From: Sphingomonas sp. CBMAI 2297
GTDB taxonomy: Bacteria > Pseudomonadota > Alphaproteobacteria > Sphingomonadales > Sphingomonadaceae
Length of the DNA: 64,000 nt
NCBI RefSeq assembly: GCF_029870595.1
Contig: NZ_JAPDIR010000003.1
Location: 1 to 64,000, forward strand
Reading direction: 5' to 3'
Of the stretch, positions 8,351-24,092 are shown piece by piece (within the stretch, counting starts at the first letter, position 1; every line of letters starts with the position of its first letter). Below the pieces are notes generated by a model that made no database searches, had not been told where the DNA came from, and saw nothing but the letters and a program-made list of their open reading frames with translations. The translations under genes and the position numbers were made by a program.

Positions 8351-9667
8351 TCAGGCGTGCTCGGGCTGGCCGTAGAGCTCGGCGGCGAGATCTTCGGTCA
8401 TATGCGGGCGCGAGGCGCCGATCCCACCGATGCCGCCTTCATAGGCCGGGCGGCCGATCCGGAACGCGGCGGCGGTGCGCGCCTCGCTGCCGTCGGGCAG
8501 CGTATAGCGGGCCTCGGCGACCACCACCGGGTTGAACACGCGGCCGAGATCGCCCTTGGGCACCGCGAGATGCGCGTCGACGCGAGTGCCGTCGCCCGGA
8601 TCGATCGAGACCGGCGGCACGATCGTCTCGCTGCGGCGCTCGGTGAGCATCCGCTCCATTTCCGTGCCCTCCGCCTCGTCGGCGAGCATGAAGCTGGAGA
8701 TGCGGACGTTGCGCGCCGCGGTATCGCCGGCATTGCCGACGGTCAGCTCGAAATCGACCATCGCCTCCTCCTCGGTCGTACCGGCGCTCACCGGGCGCAG
8801 GCCGAGCTCGATCCACGGGCGGTGCGAGACCGGGGCGGTCGCGTCGGCGACGCCGGCGAGATCGTCCTTGCCCGCTTCGGAGATCTCCGCCTCCTGCTCG
8901 GTGGCAACCGGCTCGATCGCCGACGGAACCGCGCGCGGATCGATGCGCGGATCGGCCGGCGGCGCCTGGGCGATCACTGCGGCATCCGGGGCAGCGACCG
9001 GCTCGACCACGGGCTCGCGAGTCACGATCGGCGCCGCGGCGACGCGTGCCGGCTCGACATGGGCCGGTTCGGTGGTGACGGCTTCGTCATTGCGGCGGCG
9101 GCGCGCAAGCAGGAACGCGGCAAGGCCCGCGATCACCAGCGCCAGCCCGCCGAGCAGCCACGGCCAGGCGATGCCGGTGCTCCGGGTGGTGCTGGTGCTG
9201 CTGTCGGCCGTTACCGGCGCGGCGGCCTGGGGCGCAGGCGCGACGTCGACCTGGGGCGGAAGCGGCTCCGGCACCGTCCGGACCGGCGGCGACGGCGGCG
9301 TCACCGGGGTTTCGGCGGCCGGGGCGGCCGGCGCCGCCTGGCGCACCGGCGCGGCCTCGCGCGCGGGCACGAGCGCCGTGCGGGTGGTAGCCGTCCGGGC
9401 ACTGGTGGTGCGCGTCGCGGTGGCGCGGCGCTCGGCCGGCGCGGGAGCATCGGCCGCGGCCGCGCCGCGCTGCTGCTCCTCGACCGAGGGAACCGGCTGA
9501 ACCACCGGGCTCGAAGGCTGCATCACGATCTGCGCCTGCGGCGCGGGAGCGGGTGCCGGCGTCGTCATGATCGGCGGCGGCGTCACCTGTTGGGGAGCGT
9601 CCTGCGCATGGGCAGGCACGGCGAGAAAAGCGGCGCCGAGAAACAGCGCGGCACGGATGGTAGGCAT
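8351..9667 (-). CDS. Membrane-anchored Pro/Ala-rich protein of unknown function
   Basis: The protein has 438 residues. It carries a signal peptide ([21 protein letters not shown]), a long Pro/Ala/Thr-rich low-complexity stretch to about residue 165, one membrane segment ([20 protein letters not shown]) followed by RRRR, and a cytoplasmic region ending in a folded ~140-residue domain beginning near [12 protein letters not shown]. That domain resembles an Ig-like/CARDB-type beta fold ([18 protein letters not shown]), but I do not recognise a named family. The start at 9667 is preferred: AAGGAGAG lies eight bases upstream and would otherwise be inside the coding frame. Divergent from rpoB. Confidence 0.75.
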   Translation of the reverse strand: MPTIRAALFLGAAFLAVPAHAQDAPQQVTPPPIMTTPAPAPAPQAQIVMQPSSPVVQPVPSVEEQQRGAAAADAPAPAERRATATRTTSARTATTRTALVPAREAAPVRQAAPAAPAAETPVTPPSPPVRTVPEPLPPQVDVAPAPQAAAPVTADSSTSTTRSTGIAWPWLLGGLALVIAGLAAFLLARRRRNDEAVTTEPAHVEPARVAAAPIVTREPVVEPVAAPDAAVIAQAPPADPRIDPRAVPSAIEPVATEQEAEISEAGKDDLAGVADATAPVSHRPWIELGLRPVSAGTTEEEAMVDFELTVGNAGDTAARNVRISSFMLADEAEGTEMERMLTERRSETIVPPVSIDPGDGTRVDAHLAVPKGDLGRVFNPVVVAEARYTLPDGSEARTAAAFRIGRPAYEGGIGGIGASRPHMTEDLAAELYGQPEHA

Positions 9668-9841
9668 TGCGGGTCTCTCCTTCATATCGCAGGTTCAATG
9701 AATGGAACCCGGATTCCGTCGCGAAGGAGGCTCGAAACTGCGGCGAACGGGGCTGCCGCGGCGACGAACAACTGCGTTCATTTGCAGTTAATCGCAGTTT
9801 TTCCCAGCACTTACGGCGCGCAAAAAGGTTCCGCCGGCCAT

Positions 9842-9870
9842 TTGACAGAATCCAACAAGCTACCTATATG
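9842..9870 (+). promoter_or_regulatory. Sigma-70 type promoter of rpoBC
   Basis: TTGACA at 9842-9847 and TATATG at 9865-9870 are separated by exactly 17 bases: a perfect -35 box and a near-perfect -10 box. It points at rpoB, predicts a transcript start near 9877, and so a leader of about 190 bases. Nothing equally good lies closer to rpoB. Confidence 0.75.
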
Positions 9871-10065
9871 CCGCCCTCCACCACGGGTCCGGGAAATGAT
9901 GCGTCGTCGCGCAACGCATCGGGCGAATTGGGGTCGTGGTCTCATAAGACGCTGAAAGCTGCCGAAACCCGAAATGGGAGTCGCGCGGCTTTTTCTGCGT
10001 CTTTCCGCGCGTCCCGGCCCTGGACAGGGGCACCGAAATCACGGCTGACGAGGCATTATACACCC
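9871..10065 (+). other. Long 5' leader of rpoB
   Basis: The ~190 bases between the promoter and the rpoB ATG hold no coding frame I can support. They contain one notable hairpin, CGCGCGG (9982-9988) pairing with CCGCGCG (10005-10011) around a 16-base T-rich loop. Ribosome binding is weak: only CGAGG about 13 bases before the ATG. A leader this long with a weak site could allow post-transcriptional control of RNA polymerase synthesis, but nothing here proves it. Confidence 0.4.
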
Positions 10066-14247
<4,182 letters not shown>

Positions 14248-14258
14248 GGAACCCTCGG

Positions 14259-14281
14259 CCCCTGTCTCCCGAAGACAGGGG
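14259..14281 (+). other. Hairpin between rpoB and rpoC
   Basis: CCCCTGTC (14259-14266) and GACAGGGG (14274-14281) form a perfect 8-bp stem with a 7-base loop, 12 bases after the rpoB stop. It is followed by a pyrimidine-rich TCGTTCCCTTCCC stretch, not a uniform T-run. It could be an mRNA processing or partial termination site that sets the beta to beta' ratio. Confidence 0.55.
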
Positions 14282-14328
14282 TCGTTCCCTTCCCGCCCAG
14301 AGATTTGTCCTCCCATGAGGAAACAGAA

Positions 14329-18621
<4,293 letters not shown>

Positions 18622-18648
18622 GCCCCGCGCCCTTCGGGACCGAATGCG

Positions 18649-18686
18649 AAAGGCCGCCGTCCGGGCAACCGGGCGGCGGTTTTTCT
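18649..18686 (+). terminator. Rho-independent terminator of rpoBC
   Basis: CCGCCGTCCGG (18654-18664) and CCGGGCGGCGG (18669-18679) pair over 11 positions with one T-G wobble and a GCAA loop, followed directly by TTTTTC. It lies ~30 bases after the rpoC stop. The arms are identical to those of the terminator at 21751-21790 read on the other strand. Confidence 0.92.
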
Positions 18687-18775
18687 TTGGCCGTTTGGCG
18701 CCTGCCGGCACCGATGGGATCAAGGCCGGCAGGCGCCAGGCCCGCCCTGGGGGACCAGGACGAGCCCGACTCAGG

Positions 18776-19336
18776 TCAGGGCATGAGGACCGAGTCGATC
18801 ACATGGATCACGCCGTTCGACTGATTGACGTCCGCAATGGTGATCTTCGCCTTGCCGCCCTTGGCATCGACAACCCACCAGGACCCGTCCGGCCCCTTGG
18901 TGACGGCAAGCTTCTCGCCCTGCACCGTGGTCAGCATCGCCTTGCCGCCATGCTTGGCGGCGTCCCTGGCCAGCATCGCCGCGCTCATCTTGCCCGGCAC
19001 CACGTGATAGGTGAGGATCTTGGTGAGCATCGCCTTGTTCTCGGGCTTCACCAGCGTCTCCACGGTGCCGGCGGGCAGCTTGGCAAAGGCCTCGTTGGTC
19101 GGCGCGAAGACCGTGAAGGGCCCCGGCCCCGAAAGGGTGCCGACAAGCCCGGCCGCTTTCACCGCCGCGACCAGCGTCGTGTGATCCTGGGAGTTCACGG
19201 CGTTCTCGACGATGTTCTTGGTGGGATACATCGCCGCGCCGCCGACCATCGGATAGTCCTGGATCGCCGCCACGGCGCCCGTGGCGAGCAGCGCCGAACC
19301 GGCAGCGGTGAGAAATACCTGCTTGAGACTGGGCAT
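18776..19336 (-). CDS. Secreted fasciclin-domain (FAS1) protein
   Basis: The protein has 186 residues: signal peptide ([23 protein letters not shown]), then one FAS1 domain with both hallmark motifs, [15 protein letters not shown] (H1) and the YHVVPGKM / [11 protein letters not shown] (H2) blocks. FAS1 proteins are extracellular or surface adhesion modules. The start at 19336 has GAAGGAG seven bases upstream. It lies 83 bases after the anti-sigma gene on the same strand, so it is probably in the same operon or regulon, as in the mycobacterial SigK/RskA system whose targets MPT70 and MPT83 are FAS1 proteins. Confidence 0.92.
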   Translation of the reverse strand: MPSLKQVFLTAAGSALLATGAVAAIQDYPMVGGAAMYPTKNIVENAVNSQDHTTLVAAVKAAGLVGTLSGPGPFTVFAPTNEAFAKLPAGTVETLVKPENKAMLTKILTYHVVPGKMSAAMLARDAAKHGGKAMLTTVQGEKLAVTKGPDGSWWVVDAKGGKAKITIADVNQSNGVIHVIDSVLMP

Positions 19337-19419
19337 GTTCTGGCTCCTTCTCCGGGGCACCGGGAGATGGTGCCTGGGGGGAGCTACGGCGCGGGAGGCG
19401 CAGCGGATGCGCGCCCGGT

Positions 19420-20124
19420 TCAGATCTTCGAGATTTTTCCGGCGGCGACCGGCGAACTGCTCGGCGCCCGGTGCGGTGCACCATCGCGCGGCTCCATCGT
19501 AACGGCGAGCGTCGCGCCCTCCTCCATGAAGCCCCGGTGATCGGCCGCCACGGCGATGCGGCTGCTGCCATTCGCCGCCACCAGCCCCAGCGAGCGCGGC
19601 ACGCCATCGGCGGGAATGATCCAGAGTTCGGGCGCAAGCCGGGAATCCGGCATGCGAATGGCACGAATGCGCAGCTCGCCGGCCGCCGCATCATAGCTGG
19701 CGGCAAGCAGCGCCCCCTTCTCGCCGCCATCGAGCTGGGCCACCGCGATCTGCTCGGGCGCGCGGACGATGGTGACGGGAGCGGATGCCGGCCGCAGGAG
19801 CAACGCCAGCGCCAGCGATGCGGCCAGCGCGCCCGAGCCCAAAGCAGCGATCCGCCACCAACGCAACGCGACCGGAGGGCGGGTCGGCTCGGTCCCGTCC
19901 AGCCGGCGCGCGATGGCGGGCCAGATATCGGGCCCGGGAACCTCGGCAAAGCCGGCACTCAGCGGCGCCAGTCGCGCCTGCCATGTCTCGACCAGCGCGG
20001 CGAACGCATCGTCCGCCAGCTTCAGGCGCAGCGCCTGCGCCAGAGCGTCGCCCTCCAGCACGCCCAGCGCCAGCTCGGCAGCGAGCATGTCGCGCGCTTC
20101 GGGAGACATTGCCGGCTCAGCCAT
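19420..20124 (-). CDS. Anti-sigma factor, RskA family
   Basis: A 234-residue single-pass membrane protein. The N-terminal cytoplasmic part ([20 protein letters not shown]) matches the anti-sigma head of RskA-type proteins. A membrane segment ([19 protein letters not shown]) lies near residues 93-111. The C-terminal part has the RskA signature order: [18 protein letters not shown] and a late [14 protein letters not shown]. It holds its sigma factor inactive at the membrane. The start at 20124 overlaps the sigma gene by 8 bases, indicating coupled synthesis. RskA proteins are usually released by membrane proteolysis; no such protease is adjacent. Confidence 0.88.
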   Translation of the reverse strand: MAEPAMSPEARDMLAAELALGVLEGDALAQALRLKLADDAFAALVETWQARLAPLSAGFAEVPGPDIWPAIARRLDGTEPTRPPVALRWWRIAALGSGALAASLALALLLRPASAPVTIVRAPEQIAVAQLDGGEKGALLAASYDAAAGELRIRAIRMPDSRLAPELWIIPADGVPRSLGLVAANGSSRIAVAADHRGFMEEGATLAVTMEPRDGAPHRAPSSSPVAAGKISKI

Positions 20125-20677
20125 CGAGGCACTCCCGGAGCTGGGCAAGGCCGCGGCGAATCCAGCTTTTCACAGTGCCGAGCGGCACCGCCATGCGCTC
20201 GGCAAGCCGGGGATAGCTGAGCCCGTCGAAAAAGGCCGAGCGGATCGCGCCGCCCTTCTGCGGATCGAGCGCATCGAGGCAATGGAAGATCCGCGCGCGC
20301 TCCTCCGCGCCTTCGATCAGCTCGATCGCGCTCGCGGAATCGTCCGCTACGCCTGCCGCCTCTTCCTCGGGCAGCAATAAGGGGCCGGCGGCGCGGCGAC
20401 GATCGATCGCCGTATTGCGCGCGATAGTGCACAGCCAGGTGATCGGGCTCGCCCGCTGCGCATCGAAGCGCCCGGCGCGGTTCCAGATCTTGAGATAGAC
20501 TTCCTGCAAGATATCCTCTGCGGTTTCCCTGTCGCGGGAGATACGCAGGCAGACGCCGAACAGCTTCGCCGAAGTGGAATCATATACGCGCCGCAACGCT
20601 TCGCGATCGCCCTCGGCGACACGGGCCAGTGCATCGACCAGCCCTGCGCGGGCGGAATCCGTGGCATCGCGTTTCAT
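20117..20677 (-). CDS. ECF sigma factor, SigK-like (RskA-associated group)
   Basis: The protein has 186 residues. Region 2 shows YDSTSAKLFGVCLRISRD, then AEDILQEVYLKIW and the region 2.4 helix SPITWLCTIARNTAIDRRR. Region 4 near the C-terminus has AFFDGLSYPRLAERMAVPLG followed by a typical recognition helix (VKSWIRRGL). This organisation with an overlapping RskA-type anti-sigma gene places it in the ECF19/SigK-like group. It likely directs transcription of its own operon and the downstream FAS1 gene; I could not pick out a convincing target promoter. Confidence 0.92.
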   Translation of the reverse strand: MKRDATDSARAGLVDALARVAEGDREALRRVYDSTSAKLFGVCLRISRDRETAEDILQEVYLKIWNRAGRFDAQRASPITWLCTIARNTAIDRRRAAGPLLLPEEEAAGVADDSASAIELIEGAEERARIFHCLDALDPQKGGAIRSAFFDGLSYPRLAERMAVPLGTVKSWIRRGLAQLRECLDG

Positions 20678-20728
20678 CCGGACGGCAGGCTATACCCTGC
20701 ACCGGCTCCTGTCAGCCCGGCCCGGCCA

Positions 20729-21613
20729 TCAGCTCGGCCGGATGAGATCCGCGATCACGCACCCGGCTGCGCTCAGCGAGGACATCAGCACGAGCACGAG
20801 CAGGATCACACGCACCCGCCGCCGCTGGTGCCGTTCCGCCAGCACATTCTCCCAGTGATCGGGATCGGCGGTATTGTCACGCCAGAGCTCGACCCGCGCC
20901 GGATCCATCTCGATTTCCAGTTCGGGCCAGATCTCGCGCACGATCAACAGCAGCTCATGCACCAGCACAGGATCGCAACGCCCCCGGCCCGATCCGGGAT
21001 AGGCCTTGGTAGTAAGCTCGACCCAGGCATGGTGATGCGCGTTGACCGGTTTGCGGACGACCTGGAGGAACCGCACCAGCCGATAGCGCCGAACCACCTC
21101 GACGATCGCGGCGTCGGTCGAGATATCGATCTCACGCGTCGCCCAGCCGAAAAACTCGGTGGCGGGAATTACCAGCCCCACCGCGAGCCGGCCCCGGTCT
21201 GCGATCAGATGCGCCACTTCCCGCTCGGCCGCGCCATAGACGCCGATGCCCGCCTCGCCCAGCTCCTCGGTGATGCCGCGCCAGCTCTCCCGCAAGGCCG
21301 CCTTGGCCTCGCGATCGAGCCACGGCTGCCCATTTCGCGCCGCCGCGTCGAACAGGGCGGCCAGCATCGCGATCCGGATGGCGTAGCCAGCGGCCGCGCC
21401 GGACGATGGCGGGGACATCCCCTCGGCCTCGGTGCCGGGGGCCTCCCCATCGCGGGCGAGCATATAGGCCTCGCGCAGCAAGAGGAACGCGCCCGGATCG
21501 GCATCCGGGTCCAGCGCCTTCAGCCGAGCAGCATAGGCAATGCGGATCGCACGCCGGTCGGCCGTCGGCGCGATGCCGAGCGCGGCCCATATTTCGCTTT
21601 CCCCCATGCCCAT
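20729..21613 (-). CDS. Orphan J-domain-like membrane protein
   Basis: A 294-residue protein built like the two J-like proteins at 40694-43281. An N-terminal J-like helix pair (WAALGIAPTADRRAIRIAYA, then FLLLREAY) has LDP at 34-36 where a canonical J domain has HPD. A linker and a shared module follow (~96-245: GQPWL, ESWRG, ATEFFGW, RRYRLVRFL, HHHAWVEL, DPARVELW). A C-terminal membrane segment lies near 269-288. The ATG at 21613 is chosen by homology to the paralogues; its ribosome site is poor and 21607 is an alternative. It lacks a neighbouring Hsp70 gene, so it may work with the HscC-type protein 17 kb away. Function is inferred only. Confidence 0.75.
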   Translation of the reverse strand: MGMGESEIWAALGIAPTADRRAIRIAYAARLKALDPDADPGAFLLLREAYMLARDGEAPGTEAEGMSPPSSGAAAGYAIRIAMLAALFDAAARNGQPWLDREAKAALRESWRGITEELGEAGIGVYGAAEREVAHLIADRGRLAVGLVIPATEFFGWATREIDISTDAAIVEVVRRYRLVRFLQVVRKPVNAHHHAWVELTTKAYPGSGRGRCDPVLVHELLLIVREIWPELEIEMDPARVELWRDNTADPDHWENVLAERHQRRRVRVILLVLVLMSSLSAAGCVIADLIRPS

Positions 21614-21750
21614 AGCTTCGGCGACCACCGGCACGCAGGTCAAGATGACGATGCCGGCGCATGTCTGGGCGAAGGCGGTACGGGGTTGTCCGCTGCCCGG
21701 GAGGAAACGCTCCAAAGGCTGCCCGCGGCCGGCGGCGGCCGGGAACGGAG

Positions 21751-21790
21751 AAAAGCCGCCGCCCGGGATACCGGACGGCGGCCTCTTTCT
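21751..21790. terminator. Bidirectional terminator
   Basis: GCCGCCGCCCGG (21755-21766) pairs with CCGGACGGCGGC (21771-21782) around GATA. On the minus strand it is preceded by AAAGAGG and followed by TTTTCTCC, so it ends the YbjQ-like gene whose stop is at 21832. A CTCTTTCTT tract on the plus strand may give weak function the other way. The arms match the rpoC terminator. Confidence 0.8.
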
Positions 21791-21831
21791 TGCGCGTCAC
21801 GCCCGGCGCGCGAGCGCCCGGCCGCCGACAG

Positions 21832-22245
21832 TTACTTCGCGGCCGCTGCCGTCGCCTCGCCCGGAGCCAGGAACTTGATCGCAGTGCCGGTGGCGTTGGT
21901 CTTACCCCAGCTGAGCGCGCTCACATGCGAATCGCCATATTTGGCGTTGATCACCGCATCGGCTCCCAGCTTCTCGGCCCGCTCCCAGAGTTCGCGATAG
22001 ATCTTGGTCTGCGATGCTTCCTTGCTGAAGATCGTCGCCTTGCGGACGCCGGCCTTGATCTCGCCGAGCACCTTGTAGGGCCGATCCGGGAGGTCGGTGG
22101 CGAAGACGGGGACGCCAACGTCTTCATTGACGACGACATAGTGCTTCTCGGCCTTGCCCTTGGCTTTGTCTTGCGCCGAAACCAGCGACGGCGATGCCAC
22201 CAGAACAGCCACGGCGGCAAGCGCCGCGAGACGCGTGAATTTCAT
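21832..22245 (-). CDS. Secreted YbjQ/DUF74-like protein
   Basis: The protein has 137 residues with a signal peptide (MKFTRLAALAAVAVLVASPS, cleavage near SAQ). The mature part contains the pattern of small YbjQ-like domains: VLGEIKAG, then RELWERAEKLGADAVINAKY, a helix followed by a GADAV strand. Such domains form oligomeric beta-barrel folds and are often linked to envelope or metal functions, without firm biochemistry. An AAGGGGGG box four bases upstream fixes the start. Single gene, divergent from the tandem pair at 22369. Confidence 0.7.
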   Translation of the reverse strand: MKFTRLAALAAVAVLVASPSLVSAQDKAKGKAEKHYVVVNEDVGVPVFATDLPDRPYKVLGEIKAGVRKATIFSKEASQTKIYRELWERAEKLGADAVINAKYGDSHVSALSWGKTNATGTAIKFLAPGEATAAAAK

Positions 22246-22368
22246 GATTCCCCCCTTTGATGACCCGAATCCCATTCGGGCGGGGCGAACCTGCCCCAAG
22301 CGTGCGCATTCGACAAGAGCTTGCCAAATGCTTTACCGCGAGGGATATTCTCCTGAGGGGGACTTATC

Positions 22369-22968
22369 ATGATCTTTAGCCTGATGGCCTTTGCCGGGCT
22401 TTGCACCGCCGTGCAGGACGTTCCGGCAGCGGCGGCCACGCCGGCGCCGGTGGCCGCGGCGACACCCGCGCCGATGCGGGTGGCGTTGCCGCGCGACACG
22501 CCGGTCGAGCTGATCGCGACGCGCGAAGTCAGCACGGCGGACGCCAAGCCGGGCACGCCGATCAAGCTCCAGGTCCGTCGCGCCGTGCTGATCGGCGACC
22601 GGGCCGTGATCCCGGCGGGCACGCCGGCCTGGGGCGAAGTAGTGACGGCGACCGACGCCGGCGGCCTGGGCAAGTCGGGCAAGATGACCGCCCGGCTGAA
22701 GCATATCCAGCTCGGCGAAGTGACGATCCCGATCGACGGCGAGATCAGCAGCAAGGGCCGCACGGGCTCGGTGGCCGGCGCGGTGCTCACCGGCGGCCTG
22801 GTGGGCCTGTTCCATCGCGGCAACAATGCCAAGATCAAGGCCGGCGAGATCGTCAGCAGCTTCGTCACCGAAGATATCGTCCTCGATTTCTCCGGCACCG
22901 CGGTGAAGCGGGTACCGGCGGACGAAGCCATCGCGACGCCGCCGCCCGCGCCCGTGGCGGGCACATGA
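22369..22968 (+). CDS. Secreted protein, first of a tandem paralogous pair
   Basis: The protein has 199 residues: short signal peptide (MIFSLMAFAGLCTAVQ), an Ala/Pro linker, then a beta-rich domain. The core, VLIGDRAVIPAGTPAWGEVV followed by GGLGKSGKMTARLKHIQLG, recurs in the next gene as VAIPAGTPARGQI and GGLGAAGRLMLRPLYLQLG. The two clearly arose by duplication. I recognise no named family; the pattern (a strand, PAGTP, a glycine turn, a long strand) suggests a small periplasmic beta-sandwich. GGGG lies a few bases before the ATG. The stop overlaps the next start by 4 bases. Confidence 0.75.
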   Translation: MIFSLMAFAGLCTAVQDVPAAAATPAPVAAATPAPMRVALPRDTPVELIATREVSTADAKPGTPIKLQVRRAVLIGDRAVIPAGTPAWGEVVTATDAGGLGKSGKMTARLKHIQLGEVTIPIDGEISSKGRTGSVAGAVLTGGLVGLFHRGNNAKIKAGEIVSSFVTEDIVLDFSGTAVKRVPADEAIATPPPAPVAGT

Positions 22969-23450
22969 TGATCGCCGCGCTCCTGCTGCTCGGAACAGCA
23001 CCACTCGCCCCGTGCGAGCGGGACCTGGTGCTGGCCGAAGGCACGACGATCATGCTGCGCACTGCCGAGCGCCTGTCGAGCAAGCACGCCGCGACAGGTG
23101 ACATGGTGGCGCTCACCGTGGCCGAGGACGTGAAGATCGATGGCCTTGTCGCGATTCCGGCAGGCACGCCCGCCAGGGGCCAGATCGCCGAAGCCAGCGG
23201 CACGGGCGGGCTCGGCGCCGCGGGCCGGCTGATGCTCCGCCCCCTTTATCTGCAGCTGGGCGAGACGATCGTCCGGCTCGACGGGCAATCGCGGCGCAAC
23301 GGTACCCTCCCGGTGGCGACCGCGGTGGGCATGGTCGCCGTGAGCGGATTGTTCAGTGGGCGCACCGCGCAGATTCCAAGCGGCTCGCCGCTGGAATCGG
23401 CGGTCCGGCGCACGGTCACGCTGCACGTGAAGCTACCCGACGGCTGCTGA
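22965..23450 (+). CDS. Secreted protein, second of the tandem paralogous pair
   Basis: A 161-residue protein starting MMIAALLLLGTAPLAPC, a signal peptide or possible lipoprotein-like leader with a cysteine at 17 (not a classical lipobox). It shares the PAGTP and GGLG core with its upstream neighbour but lacks the Ala/Pro linker. Its start overlaps the upstream stop (ATGA), so both are made from one mRNA. An ATG three bases later is an equal start choice. Function unknown; the pair probably forms one complex or has divided a function. Confidence 0.72.
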   Translation: MMIAALLLLGTAPLAPCERDLVLAEGTTIMLRTAERLSSKHAATGDMVALTVAEDVKIDGLVAIPAGTPARGQIAEASGTGGLGAAGRLMLRPLYLQLGETIVRLDGQSRRNGTLPVATAVGMVAVSGLFSGRTAQIPSGSPLESAVRRTVTLHVKLPDGC

Positions 23451-23492
23451 ATCCCCGCGTCCGGAGAGCCGAGCGAAATTTTTTCGCTCCCC

Positions 23493-23545
23493 TGTCGATT
23501 TCCCCGCGCTTCGTTCGTCGTCAGGATAGGAAGCGATGGCGCTTC
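23493..23545 (+). promoter_or_regulatory. Putative ECF42-type promoter and 5' hairpin of first DGPF gene
   Basis: TGTCGA (23493-23498), 17 bases, then CGTCGTCAGGATA (from 23516). Eight bases after CGTCGTC a hairpin GAAGCG-ATGG-CGCTTC begins (23530-23545). The same elements at the same spacing precede the second DGPF gene. TGTCGA is the -35 motif I recall for ECF42 sigma factors, and an ECF42-type gene lies just downstream. Confidence 0.7.
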
Positions 23546-23563
23546 GATCCGAGGAGATGAACG

Positions 23564-23989
23564 ATGCGTGTGCTGGTGTTCGTGAAAGCGAGCGAGGATA
23601 GCGAGAACAGCGTTCCCCCCACGCCCGAGGCATGGGCGGCGATGGACGCATTCACCGAGGAGCTGGTCCAGGCCGGCGTCTTCGTCGCCGCGGCGGGGCT
23701 CAAGCCTAGCGTCGAGGGCAAGCGCATCATCTATCAGGGTGCGGATCGCCGGGTGATCGACGGGCCGTTCGCCGAAGCCCGCGAGCTGGTCGCCGGCTTC
23801 TCGATCTGGGAAGTCAAGGACATGGACGAAGCGGTGGCCTGGGCCAAGCGCTGTCCCAATCCGATGTCGGGCACCAGCGAAGTCGAGATCCGTCCCTTCT
23901 TCGAGGCGGCGGACCTGGCGGAGTTCCTGACCGAGGACGAACTTTCGGCACCGCGCGAAGGCACGCGCGGCAAGCTCGGCGTCGCCTGA
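23564..23989 (+). CDS. YCII/DGPF domain protein
   Basis: A 141-residue small cytoplasmic protein of the YCII-related family. It begins MRVLVFVKASEDSEN, holds the name-giving DGPF (VIDGPFAEARELVAGF), and ends with the conserved block KDMDEAVAWAKRCPNP and VEIRPFFE. Biochemical function is not settled for this family; genes of this type are known to cluster with ECF42 sigma factors and are their likely targets. A GAGGAG box seven bases upstream supports the start. A second, ~65% similar copy lies immediately downstream. Confidence 0.93.
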   Translation: MRVLVFVKASEDSENSVPPTPEAWAAMDAFTEELVQAGVFVAAAGLKPSVEGKRIIYQGADRRVIDGPFAEARELVAGFSIWEVKDMDEAVAWAKRCPNPMSGTSEVEIRPFFEAADLAEFLTEDELSAPREGTRGKLGVA

Positions 23990-24016
23990 GGCGCACGAGA
24001 AAATAATTTCATCCCC

Positions 24017-24069
24017 TGTCGATTCCGCCAGTCGCGGATCGTCGTCAGGATACGAGGCGATGGTGCCTC
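24017..24069 (+). promoter_or_regulatory. Putative ECF42-type promoter and 5' hairpin of second DGPF gene
   Basis: TGTCGA (24017-24022), 17 bases, CGTCGTCAGGATA (from 24040), eight bases, then hairpin GAGGCG-ATGG-TGCCTC (24054-24069). Compared with the first copy, an A-T pair in the stem has become G-C, a compensatory change, and one G-C has become G-T. Confidence 0.7.
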
Positions 24070-24092
24070 GAAGAACCCCTGGGAGAATAACG

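Noticed and set aside
9667..10065. A longer N-terminus for rpoB, since the frame stays open for 133 codons upstream.
   Set aside because: It runs through the promoter and leader, does not resemble RpoB, and the conserved N-terminus begins at 10066.
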